Part shown: positions 8,798 to 17,099 of the stretch, one piece after another
Layout of the letters: the number at the start of each line of letters is the position of its first letter
How positions within the stretch are numbered: position 1 is the stretch's first letter
Assembly: GCA_965233675.1 (NCBI GenBank)
Contig: OZ247498.1
Coordinates: 4,970,559-5,034,558, forward strand
Direction of reading: 5' to 3'
DNA: 64,000 bases
Source of the DNA: SZUA-309 sp965233675
GTDB lineage: Bacteria; Pseudomonadota; Gammaproteobacteria; Pseudomonadales; Azotimanducaceae
Translations under genes and position numbers: made by a program
The notes under the pieces: generated by a model
What the model was told of the DNA's origin: nothing
Databases searched by the model: none
The model's input: only the letters and a program-made list of their open reading frames with translations

Positions 8798-9253
8798 ATG
8801 ACGAAACAGGTCTGGAGTTCCGGCCTCATTGCTGGAGCCATTGTCATCTCGATGACCATACTCGCCATCGAGCTCGGAGTCGGCAGTGTCTGGCTCGGCT
8901 ATCTGGTGATGCTGATCGCTTTCTGTCTCATTTTCGTGGCGGTCAAACAACATCGGGACCATGCGCTGGGTGGGATCATACGATTCGGACCAGCGCTGGT
9001 CATCGGATTGTGCATCACCCTGCTCGCCGGAGTGATCTACGTATTCGGATGGGAGTGTTATCTCTGGGCGACTGACTATGCGGTGGTCACCGTTTACGTG
9101 GACGGCGGACTGGAAGCCTATGGGGCTCTGCTTCCCCGGATGGGCATGACGTTTCTGGAGATAGTGCCAGCCGGGGTTCTGGTCAGCCTGATCAGTGCCA
9201 CCGTGCTGCGGCGTCCGGAGGTTCTACCCGTGCAACCGGGCAGTCGTTCTTGA
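8798..9253 (+). CDS. DUF4199 family membrane protein
   Basis: A 151-residue protein with four predicted membrane helices, matching the DUF4199 pattern (an early helix pair, a charged hinge at VKQHRDHALGG, then a helix ending in YVFGWECY). The family has no proven function. The gene follows the membrane-anchored LuxR-type regulator after 99 bp on the same strand, an arrangement that suggests a small signal-receiving unit. ATG start with GGAG seven bases upstream. Confidence 0.8.
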   Translation: MTKQVWSSGLIAGAIVISMTILAIELGVGSVWLGYLVMLIAFCLIFVAVKQHRDHALGGIIRFGPALVIGLCITLLAGVIYVFGWECYLWATDYAVVTVYVDGGLEAYGALLPRMGMTFLEIVPAGVLVSLISATVLRRPEVLPVQPGSRS

Positions 9254-9403
9254 GTGCTTGTAGAACCGCGGGGAGCAGGCTGCTTCAGTGAAGGTGACTG
9301 CGCTGGTCGGCCGCAGAACCCGGCCGTGAAAACCTGTTAAGCTCGATCCGGCGATGGCGGTTTTTCGAGGCGGCAAAAGCACTCGACGTCGATATTCGAC
9401 GCC

Positions 9404-9446
9404 TCGACCTGGACTCGAACTGGACTCGACCTGGACTCGAACTGGA
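9404..9446. repeat. 22-bp direct tandem repeat in a leader
   Basis: A 22-bp unit beginning TCGACCTGGACTCGAACTGG occurs at 9404-9425 and again at 9426-9446, identical apart from the last base. It lies immediately upstream of the ribosome site of the DUF3604 gene. It could be replication slippage, or a double operator, as two helical turns separate equivalent positions. Confidence 0.7.
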
Positions 9447-9458
9447 AAGGAACGCGCT

Positions 9459-11406
9459 ATGTCTGCTCTGAGAATCCTGCTGGCCGTCACTGCTGCCATG
9501 CTGGTCGGCGCCACCTGTCTCACTCACGCCGAGGAGTCGTCCATCGACACCGGCATCGGTACGATCGACGAAGCGAAAGCTGCAGCGCTCCACGACAGAA
9601 AGACCTACTCGCCCTACGCGAATCGGAATTTTCCGACGAGACCGTTGTTCGGCGATACCCACATGCACACTTCATTCTCCATGGATGCCGGTGCCTTTGG
9701 TGCCCGCCTGGACCCGCGTGATGCTTATCGGTTCGCGCGCGGGGAGCAGATCACCGCATCCAGCCAGCAGGAGGTCAAGCTCTCCAGGCCATTGGACTTC
9801 CTGGTGGTGGCCGATCACTCGGACAACATGGGGTTCTTTCCTGACCTGTTTGCCGGTAAGTCCACGGTGCTGGCCAATCCGACAGGCCGCAAATGGTACG
9901 ACATGGTTCAGAGCGGCAAAGGCGGTGAAGCTGCGCTCGAGATTATCGTTGCATTCTCACATGGCACCTTTCCGGAGGAGATCATGTACTTCCCGGGTAC
10001 CAGTGCGTACAAGAGCGCCTGGCAGGAGACCATAGACGCAGCAGAAGCCTACAACGAGCCCGGTCACTTTACGGCGTTCATCGGCTACGAATGGACATCC
10101 AATACCGGCGGCAACAACCTGCATCGCAATGTCATTTTCCGCGACGATGGAGACAAAGCCAGTCAGGTGGAGCCCTTCACTGTCTATCCACCCTATGGCA
10201 GCGACAACCCTGTCGACCTCTGGAAGTGGATGGAAAACTACGAAAACAAAACCGGCGGAAACGTGCTGGCCATTGCCCACAACGGCAATCTCAGCAATGG
10301 GCAGATGTTTCCCCATGGTGGAGGCTTTCGGCAAGAAATTGAATGCTGACTACGCGGCCACGCGCGCCAGATGGGAGCGGCTCTACGAAGCGACCCAGAC
10401 CAAGGGGGACGGCGAGGCACATCCGTTCCTTTCGCCCAATGACGAGTTCGCGGACTTCGAAACCTGGGACAAAGGCAATCTGGATGGCAGCGTGGCGAAA
10501 ACGAATGACATGCTGGCGGGCGAGTACGCCCGGTCCGGCCTCAAGATCGGACTCAAGCTTGGCCGGAAGCTCGGCACCAATCCCTATCAGTTCGGACTGA
10601 TAGGCGCGACCGATGCGCACACCGGACTCATGGCGATCGAAGAGGAGAATTTCTTCGGCAAGACCACGCCCCAGGAGCCGAGCCCGGAGCGCCTGTCCGC
10701 CACGTTCGTCAGCAATCCGGATACCGGTGTCACCATTATGGACTGGGAAGTCGCTGCTGCCGGGTACTCGGTGGTCTGGGCGGAAGAAAACACCCGTAAA
10801 TCCATCTGGGATGCAATGCAGCGCCGGGAAACCTATGCCACCACCGGCACCCGGATGCTGGTGAGATTTTTCGGCGGGTTTGATTTCGAGCCGGGGGATG
10901 CGTTGCAACGCCTGCCGGCGGATGTCGGCTACCGGAAGGGGGTGCCGATGGGGGGCGAACTCCACGGCGCACCCGAAGACGGGTCGCCGACTTTCCTGGT
11001 CGCGGCATTGAAAGACCAGATCGGCGCCAACCTCGACCGGATTCAGATCATCAAAGGCTGGCTCGATGCCCGCGGTGACTTGCAGGAAAAGGTGTATGAC
11101 GTGGTCTGGAGTGGCGATCGCGAAGCAGACAGCGACGGCAAGGTGCCGGCGGTGGGCAGTACGGTGGATGTCTCCAATGCCACCTGGACCAACACCATTG
11201 GCGCACCCGAACTGATCACCGTCTGGAAGGATCCGGATTTCGATCCTGAACTGCATGCTTTCTACTACGCCCGCGTGATCGAAATCCCAACACCCCGGTG
11301 GTCTGCGTACGATGCATACAGGTTCGGCGTGACCCCGTTGCCGGGCACCCGCATGACGGTCACTGAGCGGGCCTATACCTCACCGATCTGGTATGCCCCT
11401 GACTAG
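9459..11406 (+). pseudogene. DUF3604 (PHP-like) periplasmic protein with one frameshift
   Basis: Two frames together encode one DUF3604 protein of about 648 residues. The first (from ATG 9459, ribosome site AAAGGAA) has a signal peptide (MSALRILLAVTAAMLVGA), the metal-site motifs GDTHMHTSFSMD and VADHSDNMGF, and EWTSNTGGNNLHRNV. It runs off at TGA 10347. The second frame continues with EAFGKKLNADYA, SPNDEFADFE, ATDAHTG and the C-terminal domain to TGA 11406. The break lies at a CCCC run (10311-10314); removing one C restores reading as MFPMVEAFGKK. The rest is intact and unmutated, so this is either a very recent inactivation or a sequencing/assembly error. The family is a PHP-type metal hydrolase of unknown substrate. 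Confidence 0.85.
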
Positions 11407-11505
11407 CACAGAGCCGCCTGTTTTCATGCGGACTGGGCCGGTGTTTGCACCCACAATGTGACCCGGGCCCTTGTTGCCTGCGACAGCGTTGCTAGTGTTC
11501 GGTGG

Positions 11506-12201
11506 ATGAAGACCGTGCATCTCGTACTTTTCGCACAACTGGGGTTGATGCTGCCCGCGTGGGTGGCCTTCGTCACCCAACCTGCCGGACTGGGTACGCT
11601 CTACCTGGTGGCGTACGCCGTGGCCCTGGGGTTCGCGGTGGCTGTCTACACCGGCTGGAAAAGCCTGCGCAGTTCGGCGGCGAGGCCGGCATTCTGCTGC
11701 AGCGTCCTGGCAACCTGCTTCACTGTGGGTACCCCGTTTGTGATGGATGGGTTCGGCTTGCCGCGCGTGCCCATGCAGACCATTGCCGTGGCGGCGTGCG
11801 TGCTCGCGCTGCTGGTCGCCGGTACGCTGCTGGCCAATCGCGAACGCTGGCAGCCGGGCACGATACTTGGCGGTCGCAGCTTCAATAAGGGCATGCTGTC
11901 AGCGCTCGCCGTTGTGATTGCTTTCATCTGGGTTCCCATCGTCGTCTGGCTTGCCGCGGGACTCGGCGCCGGACCCGCAGGCAGCTCATTGCGTTCACTG
12001 TTCCTGATTTACTACACCGTCGTTGGTGCGCTGGCGGCGATGCTGGTGTCCGTTACGTTTTTAACCGCCATCGCTGGTCTGTTTCGTCACGCTGGCTCAC
12101 GCCTGATTCATGCAGGTCAGCTGGTGGCTTCCGTCGTACTGCTCCTGTCACTGAGCCTTGTCGCTGGTGGTATCGGGCTTGCGCTCGCCAATCCCGGATA
12201 A
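11506..12201 (+). CDS. Multi-pass membrane protein of unknown function
   Basis: About 231 residues with six or seven predicted membrane helices (for example VHLVLFAQLGLMLPAWVAF, LYLVAYAVALGFAVAV and the C-terminal VASVVLLLSLSLVAGG). No family is recognised. The start is ATG 11506 (KTVHLVLFAQ), which opens directly into the first helix; the open frame begins at 11458 but the extra residues are not hydrophobic. The lipoprotein gene follows after 9 bp, so the two probably share a transcript. Confidence 0.7.
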   Translation: MKTVHLVLFAQLGLMLPAWVAFVTQPAGLGTLYLVAYAVALGFAVAVYTGWKSLRSSAARPAFCCSVLATCFTVGTPFVMDGFGLPRVPMQTIAVAACVLALLVAGTLLANRERWQPGTILGGRSFNKGMLSALAVVIAFIWVPIVVWLAAGLGAGPAGSSLRSLFLIYYTVVGALAAMLVSVTFLTAIAGLFRHAGSRLIHAGQLVASVVLLLSLSLVAGGIGLALANPG

Positions 12202-12210
12202 GAGGTTCCT

Positions 12211-12753
12211 ATGAAAACCCTGAAACTCTGCGTTCGAACCGCGCTTCTGTTTGCCTGCATCCTTGTGCTGCCGGCTTGTTCCGAGCCCGAGGTCGAACAG
12301 AAGCGCTACAGCCACGTGAACAGTACCGGCCAGACGCAGCCGATCTCATATGAGGTCGCAAGCGACTGGCTGGTCGGGAACGGCGGCAGGTACTCTCTCC
12401 CGGACGTGCGCGCCAATATGGCAACGCTCTCCTTTGATGTCAGTGCCGCAAGACATATGAAGGAGCCGCTGGCAGACAAGCTCAAGCGACTAACCAGTCG
12501 CGGCCAGACGGATCGGGACCGGAAGGTGCTGACCTCGAAAATGACGACGGTAAACGGTTTTGAAGCGCTGGTTTACGGCGAGCAGGGCGAAGCCTACAAA
12601 CCGCCCGAAGACCGCTATTTCACCCACCAGGTGGAATTTGTGGCCGGCCCGTACCTGATTGAAACGAAAATACGCGGACACGCCTCGAACTACCCGGTGT
12701 TGCTCGAACAGCTCGAGCACACCTTGAGTTCCATCAGGATTGAGGAAAGCTAG
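12211..12753 (+). CDS. Periplasmic lipoprotein of unknown function
   Basis: A 180-residue lipoprotein. The signal peptide ends in a clear lipobox (VLPAC, with Cys about residue 23). The mature part contains a single alpha/beta region ending in YLIETKIRGHASNYPVLLEQLEHTLSSIRI, resembling the small PsbP/DUF1795-like fold in which a last helix packs against a sheet. Ribosome site AAGAGG lies upstream of the ATG. It is followed after 3 bp by a second exported protein of similar length and similar C-terminal pattern (LLxxLxxTLSSIRI and LLAVVDSMRVN), so the two are probably distant relatives acting together. Confidence 0.75.
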   Translation: MKTLKLCVRTALLFACILVLPACSEPEVEQKRYSHVNSTGQTQPISYEVASDWLVGNGGRYSLPDVRANMATLSFDVSAARHMKEPLADKLKRLTSRGQTDRDRKVLTSKMTTVNGFEALVYGEQGEAYKPPEDRYFTHQVEFVAGPYLIETKIRGHASNYPVLLEQLEHTLSSIRIEES

Positions 12754-12756
12754 CTC

Positions 12757-13293
12757 ATGGGGCCCGGCTGGGCGGAGGCCCATTCCGTTCGGGTGCTCCT
12801 TTTTCTGGCACTGCTGGCGGCCGCTGGTGCTTCCCCCGCAGAGAACTCGGCCGGGGACTCTGCCGAGGTACGTCGCACGGACCCTGACAATCTTGTCAGT
12901 TTCCGTCTGCCCGCCCTGTGGAACGACGATCACTTTGCCAATGGCCGTCATTTTCAGCGCGCTGACCAGCCGGACGATAAAGCCATTCTGGCCGTGCTTG
13001 CCGAGCTGCGTGAACACTACCCGACCCTCGAACAGATCCGCACCGGCCGTACCGGTGTTCATCAGACGCAGGGACACCGGCAGGTGTCCAGCGAAGAAAA
13101 GCAGATCAACGGGTTTGACGTCTGGGAGGCGGTCTACACTGCGAATGTACGAGGTGACGATGTGATCATGCACGACTTCATGATGTTCTCGGACACCCGC
13201 TTCATTGAAGTGCACTTGATCGCCGCCGAAGCGGACTATGAGACCTACCTGCCGGATCTCCTCGCAGTTGTCGACAGTATGCGGGTCAACTGA
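12757..13293 (+). CDS. Exported protein, probable relative of the upstream lipoprotein
   Basis: A 178-residue protein with an N-terminal hydrophobic signal (VRVLLFLALLAAAGASPA) and no lipobox. The body has VSFRLPALWNDDHFANGR, then EEKQINGFDVWEAVYTA and a closing helix YLPDLLAVVDSMRVN. Size and order resemble the preceding lipoprotein. No catalytic motif is seen. It begins 3 bp after the upstream stop, so it is translationally linked. Confidence 0.72.
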   Translation: MGPGWAEAHSVRVLLFLALLAAAGASPAENSAGDSAEVRRTDPDNLVSFRLPALWNDDHFANGRHFQRADQPDDKAILAVLAELREHYPTLEQIRTGRTGVHQTQGHRQVSSEEKQINGFDVWEAVYTANVRGDDVIMHDFMMFSDTRFIEVHLIAAEADYETYLPDLLAVVDSMRVN

Positions 13294-13359
13294 GCCAGAG
13301 CCACGGACACATGCTTTTCTCTTCGATTTCCAAGAAACTATCGTCAGACGTAGAGGGAG

Positions 13360-15300
13360 ATGACGATGGTGCGGATTCGGCGTTCAGGGATGTGGTGGCG
13401 TTGGCTGGCGGTCTGTCTGACCGTGGTGTTGAGCGCCTCGATCAGCGCACAGGAAAGCGGCAGCGAAGCCTCGCTGACTGCACCGCCGGAAGTGTGGATG
13501 AACGCGACCATCGATGTGGCGTGGCGCGGCCCCAATCTGTCCGGAGACACCATCCGTTTCATCGATCCGGCTACGAATAAATACACCCCGCAGTATGTTT
13601 ACGTCGGGAATGCCAAAGGCAGTGTGGTTGCCCTGAAAGCGCCCGCGGAGCCGGGGGACTACGAACTCGTCTATGTCTCCAAGCGGGAGGTGCTCTTCCG
13701 GACACCCATTACCGTGACGGCGGTTACTGCGACGGTGGAAGCGCAGGATTCGGCGGAGATCAACAGCCGGATTCTGGTCAGTGCGGATGGTCCCAACAAC
13801 AGTGGCGACTATCTGCAGATCATCGACTCAGACGGCTCACCGGTACGGGGCCTGTATGCCTATGTCGGCAATCATTCGGATGGCAAGGTGCCGCTCAAAG
13901 CGCCGAGCCAGGCCGGCGCCTACCGCATCGGATATTTCACGGCCAGCACGCTGATCGGTTCCACACCCATCAACATCAATGCGGTGGAGGCGGAGCTCCG
14001 TGCGCCGGAGTCCGTGGTGGCAGGCGCCTTTTTTGATGTGGCCTGGCAGGGGCCGGACAATCCCGGCGACCGGCTGGCGGTTCTGGATGCGGACGGCACC
14101 CGAGCCAGCGGTTATGCCTATACGGGAAACCAGGCGGAAAACGCCTCCCTGCACGCGCCGGAACAGGCCGGTGAATACGAGGTCGTCTACCTGACCGGCG
14201 ACCGGGTCATCGGTCGTACCGGTTTTTCGGTGACCGAAGTGAGCGCCTCCCTGGAAGCGGCGGATTCCATTCCTGCGGGTCACCGCCTGACCGTCTCCTG
14301 GGAAGGACCGGGCAATACTTCGGACGTCATCCGATTCTCCGACCCGGCACCATTCACCGACCCGGAACGGGGAGGCAGCCATGCCTATGGCTACGTGGGC
14401 AACGGTGAGGGGCAGAAGCTGGTGATTACAGCGCCGTCGGTGACAGGCGACTATCAGCTCGAGTACGTCACCGGTGGCGGCCGCATACTGGCTCGCCGAG
14501 CCATCACGGTGACGCCTGCACCGATGGCGCCCGGGCAACTGCGGGTGCTGGACGCGGAGACCACGGGTCTCACCGACAATGACGCGGTGGAAGTGATCCT
14601 CGACGCGTCCGGCAGCATGCTGCAGCGTCTGGAGGGTGAGCGTCGGATCGATATCGCCAAACGTACCCTGAGGAATCTGATCGACACCGTGATTCCCACC
14701 GGCACCGGGTTCGCACTTCGGGTTTTCGGGAACCGGGAGGTGGACAGTTGCCGCACGGATCTGGAGATCCCATTGTCGCCCCTGCAGCCGGGCCCTGTGA
14801 GTGAGACGGTTGCCGGCATCAACGCAATGAATCTTGCCAGAACGCCCATCGCCGCATCACTGGCGATGATCCCCCAGGACCTGAAGTCGGTGAGTGGCGA
14901 GCGGATCGTCGTTCTGCTGACAGACGGCGAAGAAACCTGTGATGGTGATCCGGCGGAAGTGATCGGCCGACTCAAGAGCCAGGGCACGGATATCCGGGTC
15001 AATATTGTCGGCTTCGCCATCGACGACGACGCCTTGAAAGCAACCTTCGCCAGCTGGGCCCGCCTCGGCGGCGGTGCCTATTTCGATGTTCGAGGAGAAG
15101 CGCAGCTGGCAGAGGCGCTCGGGCAATCGGTAAACGCGGAGTTTCTGGTGCTGGATGCCCACGGTGACATCGCCGCCCGGGGGCTGGCCGGCCAGGATCC
15201 GTTGTTCCTGCCACCGGGTGACTATGAGGTCAGCGCCCGTGGCGAACGCTATCCGGTATCCGTCGTCAGCGATCGTCTGGCAACGGTGACGCTCGACTGA
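13360..15300 (+). CDS. VWA-domain protein with four tandem Ig-like repeats
   Basis: An exported 646-residue protein. After a signal peptide (MWWRWLAVCLTVVLSASIS) come four homologous modules of about 85 residues at roughly 35-120, 122-205, 207-291 and 292-385. Each has the pattern W-x-GP-N-x-x-GD, then YxYVGN, then AP--AGDYELxY and a closing ITVT strand. A von Willebrand A domain follows (about 405-595) with MIDAS residues in DASGSM, a Thr in ARTPIA and an Asp in LTDGEET. A short C-terminal strand region completes it. VWA proteins bind ligands through a metal; the ligand here is unknown. ATG 13366 is a possible alternative start with better spacing to GAGGGAG. Confidence 0.85.
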   Translation: MTMVRIRRSGMWWRWLAVCLTVVLSASISAQESGSEASLTAPPEVWMNATIDVAWRGPNLSGDTIRFIDPATNKYTPQYVYVGNAKGSVVALKAPAEPGDYELVYVSKREVLFRTPITVTAVTATVEAQDSAEINSRILVSADGPNNSGDYLQIIDSDGSPVRGLYAYVGNHSDGKVPLKAPSQAGAYRIGYFTASTLIGSTPININAVEAELRAPESVVAGAFFDVAWQGPDNPGDRLAVLDADGTRASGYAYTGNQAENASLHAPEQAGEYEVVYLTGDRVIGRTGFSVTEVSASLEAADSIPAGHRLTVSWEGPGNTSDVIRFSDPAPFTDPERGGSHAYGYVGNGEGQKLVITAPSVTGDYQLEYVTGGGRILARRAITVTPAPMAPGQLRVLDAETTGLTDNDAVEVILDASGSMLQRLEGERRIDIAKRTLRNLIDTVIPTGTGFALRVFGNREVDSCRTDLEIPLSPLQPGPVSETVAGINAMNLARTPIAASLAMIPQDLKSVSGERIVVLLTDGEETCDGDPAEVIGRLKSQGTDIRVNIVGFAIDDDALKATFASWARLGGGAYFDVRGEAQLAEALGQSVNAEFLVLDAHGDIAARGLAGQDPLFLPPGDYEVSARGERYPVSVVSDRLATVTLD

Positions 15301-15322
15301 GCCTGCCGATCCTGTGTAACCA

Positions 15323-15351
15323 GACGCTGGCGGCGCTATCTCGCCAGCGTC
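15323..15351. terminator. Bidirectional hairpin between convergent genes
   Basis: GACGCTGGCG (15323-15332) pairs perfectly with CGCCAGCGTC (15342-15351) over a 9-base loop, followed by CGTTT. It lies past the VWA stop codon and overlaps the last codons of the esterase gene on the other strand, so it could end both transcripts. The U-tract is short. Confidence 0.6.
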
Positions 15352-16277
15352 CGTTTCAGAAATCCGATCGTCATCGGCAGCGTTTCATCGATGTTCCGCA
15401 TGTAGGCGCCGTGATCGCCGTCAGGATAGCTCCTGAACGCAAGATCGCTCGCACCTGCTTCCGTCAGCGCCTGGATGAGTCGCCGGGGCTGGTCGTACGG
15501 CACGGTCGTATCCCTGATTCCATGGATCAGCAGTATCGGCGGCGCGTCTTTTGAAACATGGTAGAGAGGGGAGGCCAGGCGGGCGCGTGCTTCCAGATCT
15601 GCCGGATCACCACCCAGCAGCCTGCTCGTGCTTTCGGATGACGAGGACCAGTTCACCAGATCCGTGGGTGAGGCGGATGCGACGACGGCCTGGACCCGAC
15701 TGGACTGTTCCTGATGCGGACCGCTGCCCTCCAGGATCGGGTCGGGGCCTGACAATCCCAGCATCAATGCCAGATGGGCACCGGCCGAGTTGCCGTATGC
15801 GCCGATCCGCTGGGTGTCGATGTTGTATTTTCCGGCATTGGCGCGCAGCCAGCGCACCGCTGTCTTGACGTCTTCGATGCAGGCAGGAAAGCGGTCGTCG
15901 GGTACAAGCCGGTAGTTGATCGAGACGGCAACAAATCCGTGCTGTGCGTATTCCAGAGGATACCGGGCCCAGAGGTTGGCGCGCTTGTCACCCCGGCTCC
16001 AGCCACCGCCGTGAACGATCACCACTGCCGGTCGCGGCGAGTCCGACCTGGCCCGGGGCATGGCCAGATCGAGTTTCCAGAGCGCATGTCCGTCCCGGTA
16101 AGCGATGTCCGGAATCCACTCGATATCTTCCGGGACCATCCTGCGCACCTGCTCAACCGGCAGCGGCTTCATCAGTGCGCGCATTCGCTGCGAATCCAAT
16201 TGCGCCGCGGATCCCGCTGCGCTCACAAAGAGGGTCGCCAGCATGAAAATTGATTTATGTATGATGGCCGATTTCAT
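15336..16277 (-). CDS. Alpha/beta hydrolase (BD-FAE-like esterase), exported
   Basis: A 313-residue serine esterase of the carboxylesterase/BD-FAE group. Seen: a signal peptide (IFMLATLFVSAAGSAA), the oxyanion motif HGGGWSRGDK, the nucleophile elbow GNSAG, an acid in HGIRDTTVPYDQ and a His in DGDHGAYM. Such enzymes cut short-chain or aryl esters. Residue spacing is complete, so it should be active. Its 3' end overlaps the bidirectional hairpin. Divergent from the SDR at 16310, with only 32 bp between the starts, so the two may share regulatory DNA. Confidence 0.9.
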   Translation of the reverse strand: MKSAIIHKSIFMLATLFVSAAGSAAQLDSQRMRALMKPLPVEQVRRMVPEDIEWIPDIAYRDGHALWKLDLAMPRARSDSPRPAVVIVHGGGWSRGDKRANLWARYPLEYAQHGFVAVSINYRLVPDDRFPACIEDVKTAVRWLRANAGKYNIDTQRIGAYGNSAGAHLALMLGLSGPDPILEGSGPHQEQSSRVQAVVASASPTDLVNWSSSSESTSRLLGGDPADLEARARLASPLYHVSKDAPPILLIHGIRDTTVPYDQPRRLIQALTEAGASDLAFRSYPDGDHGAYMRNIDETLPMTIGFLKRTLAR

Positions 16278-16309
16278 AGCGGTTTAAGGCCCAACTCAGG
16301 AGAAAACAG

Positions 16310-17005
16310 ATGCTCAATGATAGGACAGTCGTGATCACCGGTGCAGCAAGTGGTCTGGGAGAGGTCTGGACCCGCCGTTTCCTGGAAGATGGCGCGAGGG
16401 TCATTGCAGCAGATGTGAATGAGGAAGGTCTGGTCGCCGTGGCCGATTTGGGTGCGCTGACGATTCATACCGACGTTTCCAGCGAGGATGACGTAAAGGC
16501 GATGATCGAGTTCGCCATGGAGAAAACCGGCCAGGTGGATGTGCTGTTCAACAACGCCGGGTTCGGCATCAACAGAGCCTTTCTTGACGTACCTGAAGGC
16601 GAGTTCGAGCGTCACATAGCGGTCCATCTTTACGGCACGATCTATGGAATGCGGTATGCGCTGCCGCATATGCAGGCAAGCGGCTATGGCCGAATCATCA
16701 ATACTATTTCCCGGGCGGCGGAAGTCTGCGCACCCGCCAACGGCGCCTACTCGGCGGCCAAGGCCGCAATCTGGGCGGCCACTCGATCTGCCGCCAAGGA
16801 AATCGAAGGCGGGGACATACTCATCAATATGCTCATTCCCGGGCCCACCAACACGGCCATCTGGGGGCGTGACATGCCCCGCATGCAGTCGCCGGAAGTG
16901 ACCTATCCCACCGCCAGAATGCTGGCCACGCTGCCGGAGAACGGCCCCGCTGGAAAAGTGTTCTGGAACGAAAAGGAATACGAACTCTTCGCAGAGATCG
17001 TCTGA
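16310..17005 (+). CDS. SDR family oxidoreductase
   Basis: A 231-residue classical SDR with TGAASGLG, NNAGFGINRAF, a Ser in NTISRAAEV and YSAAKAA as the active-site Tyr/Lys. The C-terminus is short and ends in NEKEYELFAEIV without the usual DGG motif. Start ATG with CAGGAG 9 bases upstream. Back-to-back with the esterase, a pairing that would fit an ester-alcohol being cut and then oxidised, though this is only inference. Confidence 0.88.
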   Translation: MLNDRTVVITGAASGLGEVWTRRFLEDGARVIAADVNEEGLVAVADLGALTIHTDVSSEDDVKAMIEFAMEKTGQVDVLFNNAGFGINRAFLDVPEGEFERHIAVHLYGTIYGMRYALPHMQASGYGRIINTISRAAEVCAPANGAYSAAKAAIWAATRSAAKEIEGGDILINMLIPGPTNTAIWGRDMPRMQSPEVTYPTARMLATLPENGPAGKVFWNEKEYELFAEIV

Positions 17006-17099
17006 CAACCCCGATGCTCTACTGAGTTTTGCGATCGGCGGGAACCTTTCGCGACGCACCTGCATCCAGAGTAGTAACCAAATTCAATTGGAGTCTGGA

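Noticed and set aside
9404..9446. 22-bp repeat as CRISPR
   Set aside because: Two head-to-tail copies without spacers; no cas gene in the window.
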